From: Candidatus Handelsmanbacteria bacterium
GTDB taxonomy: Bacteria; Latescibacterota; UBA2968; UBA8231
Length of the DNA: 64,000 nt
Direction of reading: 5' to 3'
Assembly: GCA_016867395.1 (NCBI GenBank)
Contig: VGJS01000009.1
Coordinates: 1 to 64,000, forward strand
Position numbers and translations under genes: made by a program. The notes beneath the pieces are model-generated. The model saw only the letters and a program-made list of their open reading frames with translations, was not told the DNA's origin and did not search any database. Below are positions 28,265-37,350 of this stretch, piece after piece. How positions within the stretch are numbered: the first letter of the stretch is position 1; every line of letters begins with the position of its first letter.

Positions 28265-30096
28265 GCTTTTTCCTGGTTGGCGATGGGCAGGGTGAAGGTG
28301 AAGGTGCTGCCGGCGCCGGGGGCGGACTCCACCCAAATGGCGCCGCGGTGGGCGCGGACGATCTCCCGGCAGATGGCCAGACCCAGGCCGGCGCCCTGGT
28401 GCTCGGCCGGCCCGTGGACCTGGACGAACTTGTCGAAGATCTTGGCCTGGTACTCCGGGGGGATGCCGATCCCGTCGTCGCGCACGGACAGGCGGAGCTG
28501 ATCGCCGGCCTGGCGGGCCGCGACGCAGACGTGCCCGCCCTGGTCCACGTAGCGCAGGGCATTGGAGACCAGGTTGGTCAGCACCCAGGTGATCTTGTTG
28601 GCATCGGCCCGGACCGGCGGCAGTTCAGGGGGGAGTTCGGCGCGGATCTCCACCCCCTGGGCCTGGGCCTGGGGGGCGAAGATCTTCCTGACCTGCTCCC
28701 AGAGCAGGGACACCGGCGCCCGGTCGAGCTCCAGTTCGATCCTGCCCGCCTCTATCCGCTCCAGGTCCAGCAGTTCCTCCACCAGGTGCTTGAGCCGCCG
28801 CACCTCGGCGTGGGCGGTGGCCAGGAGCTGGTTCTGGCGCTCGTCCAGCCGGTCCGTCGCCCCCTCCAGTAGCAGGTCGATGCTCATGCCGATGCTGGTC
28901 AGGGGCGTCTTCAGTTCGTGGGAGGCGGTCATCACGAACTGGCTCTTGAGGCGCTCCACCTCCTTGAGCCGGGTCACGTCGCGCAGCAAGAGCACTACCC
29001 CCAGTATCTCGTCGGGGCGCAGGTGCACCGGGGTGATGGAGTAGAGCAGCTGGCGCGGTTCGGGGCCGCCCTCCACGGTGAGGATGTCAGAGCCCGGGGA
29101 GACGGGCGGCGGCTGGCCGGTGGCGAGCGCTTCCTTTGCCAGGCCCAGCAGGCGCGCGTCGCCGATGAGCTGGGTCAGGGGTCGGCCGAAGACCGACTTC
29201 GGCGAGAGCTGGAGCAGGTGGAGGGCGGCGCGGTTGACGTTGGCCACCCTGAACTGACCGTCCACGACCATCAGGCCGTCCTCGATGCTGCGCAGGATGG
29301 CCTCGCTCTTCTGCTGCTCGGCCACGAGCTGGTCCACGTTGAGACGGTGGAAGGCCTGCAGGCGGTCGGCCATGGCGTTGAACTCCCCGGCCAGCTGGTC
29401 CAGCTCGGTGTTGCCGGTGGCCGGCACCTGGACCTCGTACTGTCCTTCGCCGATGCGCCGGGCGGTGAGCACCAGCTGCCGCAGCGGACGGACCAGGCGC
29501 CGGGAGAGCAGGATGCTGAAGGCCAGGCCGGCGACCAGGGCCAGGGCGCCTATGGCGGAGGTGTACCAGATGGCGCGCTCGGCAATGGCATCGGCCTGCT
29601 GGCTGGCCCGGTACATGGCCTCCTCGTTGACTTGGCGCAGGCGGAGAGCGGTCTGGCGCAGGGACTGGAACGCGGGGAGCAGGGATTGGCGGTAGTAGGC
29701 CGCTGCCTCCGGGGGGTTCAGGCGCATCAGCCTGGAAAAGGCTTCCAGGCACCCTGGATAGTCCTGGGTGAGGGAGTGGATGACCTGGTCTTCGCCGGGG
29801 AGGGTGATGTTGGCCTGGGCGCGGCCTAGCCATTCGGAGAAGCGGATCTCCTGGGCCCTGAACAGGGCCTCGCCCTCCTCCCTGTGCCCCATTAGCACCA
29901 GCAGGCAGGCCCGGTCCTGTTCGCCCAGGGCCCCGGCCAGGTAATCGGCGGCGGCGATGCTGCGGTAGTTTTTTCTCAGGATGGCCTCGCTGGCCCGGCC
30001 CAATTCCTCCAGGTCGAGGACGGCCCACAGGAGCACGGTGCAGACCAGGGCCAGGGCCACGCCGTACCCGGCCAGTATTTTTTTATGCAAAGTCAT
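28261..30096 (-). CDS. Sensor histidine kinase (KinB/NtrY type: HAMP-PAS-HisKA)
   Basis: Start ATG 30096 (MTLHKKILAG) has AAGGA upstream. The 611-residue protein has a first membrane helix at about 7-27, a helical extracytoplasmic domain to about 174, a second helix at 175-197, HAMP, a PAS domain (SIEDGLMVVDGQFRVANVNRA), phospho-His near 393 in TASHELKTPLTS, and ATPase boxes DANKITWVLTNLVSNALRY, DDGIGIPPE and GAGLGLAICREIV. It resembles KinB, partner of the AlgB response regulator. The companion sigma-54 response regulator lies just upstream. A sigma-54-type promoter sits in the 133-base gap before this gene. Signal is probably ionic or envelope stress tied to K+ (inference from kup). Confidence 0.9.
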   Translation of the reverse strand: MTLHKKILAGYGVALALVCTVLLWAVLDLEELGRASEAILRKNYRSIAAADYLAGALGEQDRACLLVLMGHREEGEALFRAQEIRFSEWLGRAQANITLPGEDQVIHSLTQDYPGCLEAFSRLMRLNPPEAAAYYRQSLLPAFQSLRQTALRLRQVNEEAMYRASQQADAIAERAIWYTSAIGALALVAGLAFSILLSRRLVRPLRQLVLTARRIGEGQYEVQVPATGNTELDQLAGEFNAMADRLQAFHRLNVDQLVAEQQKSEAILRSIEDGLMVVDGQFRVANVNRAALHLLQLSPKSVFGRPLTQLIGDARLLGLAKEALATGQPPPVSPGSDILTVEGGPEPRQLLYSITPVHLRPDEILGVVLLLRDVTRLKEVERLKSQFVMTASHELKTPLTSIGMSIDLLLEGATDRLDERQNQLLATAHAEVRRLKHLVEELLDLERIEAGRIELELDRAPVSLLWEQVRKIFAPQAQAQGVEIRAELPPELPPVRADANKITWVLTNLVSNALRYVDQGGHVCVAARQAGDQLRLSVRDDGIGIPPEYQAKIFDKFVQVHGPAEHQGAGLGLAICREIVRAHRGAIWVESAPGAGSTFTFTLPIANQEKA

Positions 30097-30120
30097 GGGA
30101 TTGATCCTTGAATAAGGCAA

Positions 30121-30136
30121 TGCACATCCTGTGCCA
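30121..30136 (-). promoter_or_regulatory. Sigma-54 (-24/-12) promoter of the kinase-kup unit
   Basis: On the minus strand the sequence is TGGCACAGGATGTGCA, with GG and GC exactly ten bases apart and a perfect TGGCAC -24 element; the -12 element is GTGC instead of TTGC. Transcription would start near 30110, about 14 bases before the kinase ATG, leaving room for AAGGA. The gene upstream encodes a sigma-54 response regulator. Confidence 0.65.
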
Positions 30137-30180
30137 GAGGAAAGGCTGCAGCAAAGCAGGGGGAGGAGAACAGGGGAATA

Positions 30181-30227
30181 TTGCAGGATGCAACAGTTCG
30201 CCCGCAATGGCCTTGCAGATTACAAGG
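30181..30227. promoter_or_regulatory. Candidate activator sites upstream of the kinase promoter
   Basis: TTGCAGGATGCAA at 30181-30193 is a perfect inverted repeat (TTGCA, 3-base spacer, TGCAA). CCTTG at 30211-30215 and CAAGG at 30223-30227 form a second one, also containing TTGCAG. They lie about 77 and 109 bases upstream of the predicted kinase start point, the usual distance for sigma-54 activator binding. A TTGCAGG half-site recurs upstream of the other promoter, on the minus strand near 32092-32098. Confidence 0.4.
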
Positions 30228-30229
30228 GG

Positions 30230-31579
<1,350 letters not shown>

Positions 31580-31654
31580 TGAAGGCTCTTCCTGTCTGCT
31601 GGTTACTCGGTTCCCCCCATAAAAGAGCGTTTTTTTGGCGGTGTTCCCCGTCAT

Positions 31655-31969
31655 TCACCCTATTCCAGTACAGATCTCCCCCCGCAGGCACCAGGCCAGG
31701 GTGCGGGACAGATTGGCCTGGGCCGGCCTGTACGCCGGGTCAAAGGCCAGGGCCGCCCGGTAGTACTTGCGGGCAAAGCCCCAGTCCCGGCCGAGTTCCA
31801 GCAGGGCTCCCATCAGGTTTAGGGCCTCGGGCCGGGAAGGGTCGAGGCCCAGGGCCTTCCGCACGTGGGTCTTGGCGGCGCGGTACTCCTTGCGGGCGAT
31901 GCAGGCCCTGGCCTGGTCCAGCAGGGTGTTGTACTGATCGGCAGCGGTGTACTCGGAGCAGGTATTCAT
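31655..31969 (-). CDS. Small TPR protein of the two-component/kup cluster
   Basis: The 104-residue protein begins MNTCSEYTAADQYNTLL and contains about two TPR units: LLDQARACIARKEYRAAKTHV and KALGLDPSRPEALNLMGALLEL, followed by ARKYYRAALAFDPAYRPA. There is no signal peptide or membrane segment. It is the first gene after the sigma-54-type promoter at 31993-32008 and is followed by the response regulator after 75 bases. A protein-protein adaptor in the signalling pathway is likely, but the partner is unknown. Confidence 0.75.
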   Translation of the reverse strand: MNTCSEYTAADQYNTLLDQARACIARKEYRAAKTHVRKALGLDPSRPEALNLMGALLELGRDWGFARKYYRAALAFDPAYRPAQANLSRTLAWCLRGEICTGIG

Positions 31970-31992
31970 GGTCGCTCTCCCCCCATCAGAAC

Positions 31993-32008
31993 TGCAAATC
32001 CGGGGCCA
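31993..32008 (-). promoter_or_regulatory. Sigma-54 (-24/-12) promoter of the TPR-regulator unit
   Basis: The minus strand reads TGGCCCCGGATTTGCA: GG and GC are ten bases apart, the -12 element TTGCA is perfect and the -24 element is TGGC followed by CC. Transcription would start near 31983, about 13 bases before the TPR start codon, with a GGGGAGAG ribosome site between. Confidence 0.6.
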
Positions 32009-32153
32009 GGGGGAGGAGCGCGGGGCAAGTGCTTGTTTTACGTGGAGGGAGCGCTAGAGGAGGGCTGGCAGGCAAGGGCCGGGGCTGGTAACCTGCAAGC
32101 CACAGGGCAGGGAAGGATTGAAAAGTGCAAGGGGGTATAAGATGCTGCCGGTG

Positions 32154-32393
32154 CGTCGGGGAGTGACCCACTGCGGCCTTTTCCAAGGCGAGTCTTTCCC
32201 ACCCTGCTCGGTAGCCCCGCCCTGCCGTCCAACCCCCGCAACGGCCCATACATTGGGGCGTTGCGGCTCTGCTCTCCCCCAACCCCTCAAGCGGACTTCC
32301 CTACCCGACCACTCCTTGAACAAGGAATGCCCCCGCCTGCCGCTCGCTAACCCTCCCGGCCCACCCTGCTGGGGCCATCTCCCCGCCGCAAGC
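32154..32393 (+). repeat. Intergenic repeat, copy A (most complete)
   Basis: This fills most of the 424-base gap 31970-32393; the rest is the sigma-54-type promoter and GC-rich DNA with no gene. CGTCGGGGAGTGACCCACT at its start recurs with one mismatch in copy B (35349). CTTCCCTACCCGACCACTCC recurs with one mismatch in copy D (58601). Its end, GGCCCACCCTGCTGGGGCC followed by ATCTCCCC, recurs in B and in part in D. A TCCTTG-AA-CAAGGA hairpin at 32313-32326 has a differently sequenced hairpin at the same place in D. Confidence 0.6.
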
Positions 32394-33521
32394 TCACACC
32401 GCGTACGCCACCGAGCCGTCCTTGCACAGGGGGGTCTGGGCGCTGTTGAGGGATTTGAAGGGGGTCTGGGCGATCAGCGCCTCGTCCAGTTCCACCCCCA
32501 GGCCGGGGACCTGGGGGATGGGGATGTACCCGCCCACTCTGTTGTAGGCCACCTTGTAAACCGCGTTGTGGGCGGCCTCGTCGCCCTTGGTGTACTCCTG
32601 GGTGACAAAGTTGGGGATGCTGGCGTCCAGGTGCAGGGAGGCGCAGGTGGTCAGCGGGCAGAGGAAGTTGTGCAGCACCACGGCGCAGTGGTAGGACTCG
32701 GCGATGCCGGCGATCTTCTTGCAGTGGGAGAGACCCCCGGCCAGGGCCACGTCCGGGCGCACGTACTGGGGGCCGCCCCTTTCGAGCAGCTCGCGGAACT
32801 CCCAGATGGTGGTCAGGCGCTCGCCGTTGCCCACCGGCATGGGGAAGCGGCGGGCCAGCTCGGCCTGGGACTGGATGCTGTCGATCTGGATGGGGTCCTC
32901 GATGAAGTAGAGGTTGAAGGGGGCCAGGGCCTGGGCCAGGGCCAGGGAGGAGAGGGGGGTGAGCTTGCGGTGGACCTCGACGATGAGGTCCAGGTCCGGG
33001 CCGCCCCCTTCGCGGGCCGCGGCCACCAGGTCGCGGGCGGTCTTCACCATCCGGTCCTCGGCCATGTCGTAGTAATTGCCCACCACCGGGTCGAACTTGA
33101 GGGCGGTGAAACCCTCGGCGAGGGCTTCCTTGGCCACCTGGTGCATGGACTCGGGGGTGGAGCCGCCATTCATCAGATGGAGGCGGATCTGGTCCCGGCA
33201 GTTGCCGCCCAAAAGCTGCCAGACCGGGGCCTGGAAGTGTTTGCCCTTGATATCCCACAGGGCGATATCCACGGCGCTGAGGGCCCCGCACAGCACCGTA
33301 CCCCGGAAGGGCCCCATCCGATAGAGGTACTGCCAGTGGTGCTCGATGCGCAGGGGGTCCTGGCCGATGAGATACTTGGCGAAAACCTCCACCACCTTCT
33401 GCACGGCCTCGGGGTAGCCCCAGCAGGCGGTGGAGCCGACGCCGCTCAGACCGGTGTCGGTGTGGATGCGGGTCACGTAGCTGTTGCCGATGAGGAAGGA
33501 CTCGATGCGGTCGATTTTCAT
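32394..33521 (-). CDS. Enolase-superfamily (mandelate racemase/ManD-like) sugar-acid dehydratase
   Basis: ATG 33521 (MKIDRIESFLIGNSYVTRIHT) gives 375 residues. ALSAVDIALWDIKGKHFQAPVWQLLGG is the N-terminal capping region. Metal ligands are EVH in IVEVHRKLTP, E in FIEDPIQ and E in VGNGERL. The remaining catalytic part is RPDVALAGGLSHCKKIA and LHNFLCPL with a His. The string EVHRKLTP mirrors DVHHRLTP of D-mannonate dehydratases, but Asp is replaced by Glu, and KFDPV replaces the KxK base of racemases. Dehydration of a sugar acid is therefore likelier than racemisation (inference). It is divergent from the SDR/aldo-keto pair, which may act on its product. Confidence 0.85.
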   Translation of the reverse strand: MKIDRIESFLIGNSYVTRIHTDTGLSGVGSTACWGYPEAVQKVVEVFAKYLIGQDPLRIEHHWQYLYRMGPFRGTVLCGALSAVDIALWDIKGKHFQAPVWQLLGGNCRDQIRLHLMNGGSTPESMHQVAKEALAEGFTALKFDPVVGNYYDMAEDRMVKTARDLVAAAREGGGPDLDLIVEVHRKLTPLSSLALAQALAPFNLYFIEDPIQIDSIQSQAELARRFPMPVGNGERLTTIWEFRELLERGGPQYVRPDVALAGGLSHCKKIAGIAESYHCAVVLHNFLCPLTTCASLHLDASIPNFVTQEYTKGDEAAHNAVYKVAYNRVGGYIPIPQVPGLGVELDEALIAQTPFKSLNSAQTPLCKDGSVAYAV

Positions 33522-33599
33522 GGCGGGCTCTCGGTGGTATGGAGGGGGGAAATCCTCTATATTATCAGCCTTGTAAGGGCAGCCGACAAGGAGTTGGAG

Positions 33600-34355
33600 A
33601 TGCCGCAACTGCGTTTTGCCGCGCCCGTGGAAAGGCGCGCCGCCCTGATCACCGGCGGAGCCAGGGGGTTGGGGCGGGCCTGCGCCCTGCGCCTGGCCGA
33701 GGCGGGGAGGGATATCCTCATCGCCGACGTGCTGGCCGAAAGAGGAGCGGAAACCGTCAAGGAGATCGAGGCCCTGGGGCAGAGGGCCGCGTTCGTCGAG
33801 ACCGACGTGACCGACGAGGCGGCAATGCAACAGGCGGTGGCTCGGGCCGTCGAGGTCTTTGGCCGGCTCGATATCCTGATCTGCTGCGCCGGTATCCTGG
33901 GCTGGGAGAAACCTTTCTTCGAGCAGCCCATCGGTCAGTTCGACAAGGTGATGCGCATCAACGTACACGGCGTGTACCTGGCGCACCAGGCCGCGGTGCC
34001 CCACATGCTGGAACGGGGCTGGGGCCGCTGCGTCACCATCACCTCGGGGGCGCGTTTCGGCTCGCCCAACCAGGTGCCCTATTGCGTGTCCAAGGCCGCG
34101 GTCTACTGCCTGGTCCAGTCCCTGGGCAATGCCTGGCCCAAGCAGGGGGTCCTGGTCAATGGGGTCGAACCCGGTCGGGCCCTCACCGACATGGTGGTGC
34201 CGCGTTTCTCCGCCGAGCACCTGGCCAATCCAGGGACGCCCATTGGCCGCTACTCCGACCCCGAGGAGGTGGCCGAGGTGGCGGAGTTCCTCTGCTCCGA
34301 GCGCAATACCTACACCACGGGATCGGTGTGGAGCGTGAAAGGAGCGAGCGGCTAG
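33600..34355 (+). CDS. Classical short-chain dehydrogenase/reductase
   Basis: The ATG at 33600 follows AAGGAG and gives 251 residues, standard for classical SDR enzymes. AALITGGARGLGRACALRLAE is the NAD(P) motif (GGxxxGxG), LICCAGILG is the NAG-like motif, and Ser in TITSGARFG with YCVSKAA (YxxxK) forms the active site. NGVEPGRALTDM follows as usual. The Asp in LIADVLAE suggests preference for NAD over NADP. The aldo/keto reductase gene starts at the very next base after its stop. A TATATT at 33559-33564 in the divergent gap could be its -10 element. Confidence 0.9.
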   Translation: MPQLRFAAPVERRAALITGGARGLGRACALRLAEAGRDILIADVLAERGAETVKEIEALGQRAAFVETDVTDEAAMQQAVARAVEVFGRLDILICCAGILGWEKPFFEQPIGQFDKVMRINVHGVYLAHQAAVPHMLERGWGRCVTITSGARFGSPNQVPYCVSKAAVYCLVQSLGNAWPKQGVLVNGVEPGRALTDMVVPRFSAEHLANPGTPIGRYSDPEEVAEVAEFLCSERNTYTTGSVWSVKGASG

Positions 34356-35324
34356 ATGGAATACCGCAAGCTGGGGCAGGCCGGGGTCAAGGTCTCGCGG
34401 ATCTGCTTGGGGACGGCATTCCGGGCTTTCTGGAACGGGCAGAGCGACGAAGGGACCTGTATCAAGGTCATCGAAAAGGCAATAGAGCTCGGATGCAATT
34501 TCCTCGACTGCGCCAATTACTACTTCGGTGGCCGCTGCGAGGAGGTGCTGGGCCGGGCGGTGGCGGGGATGGGGAAGCGCGACGACCTCTTCATCACCTC
34601 CAAGGTCTGGAGCCCCATCGGCGAGGGACCCAACGACCGGGGGCTCTCGCGTTTTCACATCATGCGAGAGGTGGAGCGCAGCCTCAAGCGCCTGCGCCTG
34701 GACCACCTCGACCTGTACCTCTTGCACAACTGGGATGCCGAAACCCCCCTCGAAGAGACCCTGCGGGCCATGGACGACCTGGTGCGCCAGGGCAAGGCCC
34801 GCTACGTGGGCGCCTGCAACTTCAGCGCGGCCCAGGCGGTGGAGGCCCTGTGGGTGGCCCAGGCGGGCGGGTACGATCCCCTGGCCTGCCTCCAGAACCA
34901 CTACAACCTGCTCCACCGCCAGGAGTGTGAGCCTGAGTTGCTGCCCCGCTGCCGGCGGCACGGCCTGGGCATGATGACCTACAGCCCCCTGGCCATCGGC
35001 CTTTTGAGCGGGCGCTTCCGGCGGGGCCAGACCCCGCCCCCGAACACCCCCTGGAGTGGGGGGCAGTACGATTTCGAGAAAACCATGACCCCCCGGGCCG
35101 ACCGGGTGGTGCAGACCCTCATCGACCTGGCCGCCGCCAGGGACGCCACCCCGGCCCAGGTGGCCATCGCCTGGATTCTGGACCACCCCGAGATCAGCGC
35201 CCCCATCATCGGCCCGGATTATCCCGAGCAGGTGGAGGAGGTTTTCGGGGCTCTCGAGCTCAAACTGACCCTGGAGGAACGCGCCGCCTTGGATCAGGCC
35301 TCCGCCGAAGAGGAGAAACCCTGA
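34356..35324 (+). CDS. Aldo/keto reductase
   Basis: This is a 322-residue TIM-barrel reductase, standard length. The catalytic tetrad is visible: Asp and Tyr in FLDCANYYFG, Lys in FITSKVWSP and His in LYLLHNWDAE. QVAIAWILDHPEISAPIIGPDYPEQVEE is the NADPH-binding C-terminal helix. Start ATG overlaps nothing but abuts the SDR stop (TAGATG), so the two are cotranslated. It reduces aldehydes or keto-sugars with NADPH. With the SDR and the divergent dehydratase it may form a sugar-acid pathway (inference). Confidence 0.9.
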   Translation: MEYRKLGQAGVKVSRICLGTAFRAFWNGQSDEGTCIKVIEKAIELGCNFLDCANYYFGGRCEEVLGRAVAGMGKRDDLFITSKVWSPIGEGPNDRGLSRFHIMREVERSLKRLRLDHLDLYLLHNWDAETPLEETLRAMDDLVRQGKARYVGACNFSAAQAVEALWVAQAGGYDPLACLQNHYNLLHRQECEPELLPRCRRHGLGMMTYSPLAIGLLSGRFRRGQTPPPNTPWSGGQYDFEKTMTPRADRVVQTLIDLAAARDATPAQVAIAWILDHPEISAPIIGPDYPEQVEEVFGALELKLTLEERAALDQASAEEEKP

Positions 35325-35348
35325 TGGCGCACCCAGGGGATTTTGTCC

Positions 35349-35455
35349 CGTCGGGGAGCGACCCACTCCGGTCCCAGAGGAATACCCCCCCACCTGCCGC
35401 TGCGCCAACCCTCGCGGCCCACCCCGCTGGGGTCATCTCCCCTCCGCTCCACACT
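35349..35455 (+). repeat. Intergenic repeat, copy B (short form)
   Basis: CGTCGGGGAGCGACCCACTC at its start and CCTGCCGCTG, AACCCTCGCGGCCCACCCC and GCTGGGGTCATCTCCCC at its end match copy A with few mismatches. The middle part that A and D share, including the hairpin, is absent. It lies between the aldo/keto reductase and the GH20 gene. Confidence 0.55.
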
Positions 35456-35472
35456 TGAGAAGGAGGTGCGCC

Positions 35473-37308
35473 ATGTCCGCTTCCCTGAAAAAAACGGTGC
35501 TCCTGCCCCAGCCGCGCCGGGTCTCGCCGCGCCACGGGGCGCTGGTTCTGCCCGCCACTGGGCGCATCGTCTGTGCTGGCGACGTGGCTCAGCTTTTGCC
35601 TTTGGCCCAGCAGGTGCAGGGGGATCTGGCGCAGTTGCAGCAGGTGCATTGGGAGTTGGGGGCCGGGGAGGGGGGGATGGTGCGCCTGGGCCTGCGGCGG
35701 GGCTTGCCGGCCCAGGGCTACCGCCTCGACATCGGCGAGAAAGGCATCGAACTCAGCGGCGGGGACCTGGCCGGGGTGCGTTACGGGGTGCAGACCCTGC
35801 GCCAACTCCTGCGCCAGTGCCAGGGGGCCTTGCCTCTGGGCCGCATCGAGGACCACCCGGACTTTGCGGTGCGCGGGGTCATGCTCGACGTGACCCGCGA
35901 CAAGGTGCCCAGCCTGCCCACCCTCTATGCCCTGGCAGACAAGCTGGCCGAGTGGAAGTTCAACCACTTGGAGCTGTACACCGAGCACACCTTTGCCTAC
36001 CGCAATCACCGCGAGGTCTGGGCCCAGTCCAGCCCGTACACCGGCGGGGATATCCTGCAACTCGACGCCCACTGCCGGTCCCGGGGGATAGAGCTGGTCC
36101 CCAACCAGAACTCCTTCGGCCACCTGCACCGCTGGCTGGAGTTGCCCCGCTATCGCGATCTGGCCGAATGCCCCGACGGCTTCGACTTCCCCTGGGGCCG
36201 CAGCGAGGGGCCTTTCAGCCTGAGCCCGGCGCATCCGGGCAGTCTGAAGCTGATCGGGGAACTCTTCGACGAGCTGCTCCCTCATTTCAGCAGTCAAAAA
36301 TTCAACGTGGGCTGCGACGAGACCTTCGATGTGGGGCAGGGCAAGAGCAAAGCCCTCTGCGAGAAGAAGGGCAAGGGGCGGGTGTACCTCGATTTCCTCA
36401 AACAGATCTACAGGCTGGTGCGCCGCCACGGCCGCACCATGCACTTCTGGGGGGACATCATCATCGAGCACCCGGAACTAGTGAAAGAACTGCCCCGGGA
36501 CGTGGTGGTGCTGGAGTGGGGGTACGAGGCGCACCATCCCTTTGCCGAGCACGGGGCCAAGTTCGCCGAGGCCGGCCTGCCCTTCTACGTGTGCCCTGGC
36601 ACCTCCTCGTGGAACTCCATTGCCGGCCGCACCCGCAACTGCCTGGGCAATCTCCAGAGCGCCGCTCAGAATGGGCTGAAGAACGCGGCGGTGGGCTTCC
36701 TGATGACCGACTGGGGGGACAACGGCCACTGGCAGTATCTGCCCGTCAGTTACCTCGGTTTTGCCGCCGGAGCGGCCCTGTCCTGGTGCCGGGCCAGCAA
36801 CGAGGGGGCGGACTGGGCGCCGGCCCTGGACCTGCACGCCTTCGGGGATCGGGCCGGGGTGATGGGCCGGGCCGCGGTAGCCCTGGGGGACGCCTACCTG
36901 CGCACCGGGCACCAGCCCCACAACTCCAGCCCGCTCTTCCACATCATCCAGCGGCCCCTCAACCAGAAGTTACACCGGGCGGTGACGGAAAAGAGACTGG
37001 TCGCCACCCGCGAGTACATCGAGGCGGCGGCCGCGCCCCTTTCCCTGGCGCGCATGGAAGGGGTGGAGGGGGCGCTGGTGCGCGATGAGTACGCCAATAC
37101 CCTAGCCCTGCTCCGCCACGCCTGCGAGCGGGGCCTGGCCCTGCGGCAGGGGACGGTGGGACGGAGCGGAGTGAAACGCCGGCTGGCGGCGGAGCTGCGG
37201 CAGATCCTGGGCGAGCACCGCCGGCTGTGGACCTCGCGCAACCGCGAGGGCGGCCTGCAGGACAGCGCCGGCCGTTTAGAGCGCCGGCTGGCGGAGTACA
37301 CCGGGTGA
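35473..37308 (+). CDS. GH20-family beta-N-acetylhexosaminidase-like protein
   Basis: ATG 35473 follows GAAGGAGGTGC and gives 611 residues. Residues about 1-125 form the GH20 N-terminal alpha/beta domain (GYRLDIGEKGIELSGGDLAG, VRYGVQTLRQLLRQ). The barrel follows with AVRGVMLDVTRDKVPS, WKFNHLELYTEHTFAY and the catalytic Asp-Glu pair in FNVGCDETFDVG near residues 281-283, with WGDIIIEHPELV and a late Trp. There is no signal peptide, so the substrate is probably imported. GH20 enzymes release N-acetylglucosamine or related sugars by substrate-assisted catalysis. About 150 bases separate it from the aldo/keto reductase, with a repeat between. Confidence 0.82.
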   Translation: MSASLKKTVLLPQPRRVSPRHGALVLPATGRIVCAGDVAQLLPLAQQVQGDLAQLQQVHWELGAGEGGMVRLGLRRGLPAQGYRLDIGEKGIELSGGDLAGVRYGVQTLRQLLRQCQGALPLGRIEDHPDFAVRGVMLDVTRDKVPSLPTLYALADKLAEWKFNHLELYTEHTFAYRNHREVWAQSSPYTGGDILQLDAHCRSRGIELVPNQNSFGHLHRWLELPRYRDLAECPDGFDFPWGRSEGPFSLSPAHPGSLKLIGELFDELLPHFSSQKFNVGCDETFDVGQGKSKALCEKKGKGRVYLDFLKQIYRLVRRHGRTMHFWGDIIIEHPELVKELPRDVVVLEWGYEAHHPFAEHGAKFAEAGLPFYVCPGTSSWNSIAGRTRNCLGNLQSAAQNGLKNAAVGFLMTDWGDNGHWQYLPVSYLGFAAGAALSWCRASNEGADWAPALDLHAFGDRAGVMGRAAVALGDAYLRTGHQPHNSSPLFHIIQRPLNQKLHRAVTEKRLVATREYIEAAAAPLSLARMEGVEGALVRDEYANTLALLRHACERGLALRQGTVGRSGVKRRLAAELRQILGEHRRLWTSRNREGGLQDSAGRLERRLAEYTG

Positions 37309-37350
37309 GCTGGTTTCCGGCGTGGCTGGTGTGCAGCCGGGATCTGACCT

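Noticed and set aside
33522-35408. Open minus-strand frame continuing upstream of the enolase-superfamily gene to about 1004 residues
   Set aside because: It is antisense to good SDR and aldo/keto reductase genes, lacks family patterns, and a proper ATG with a normal N-terminus lies at 33521.
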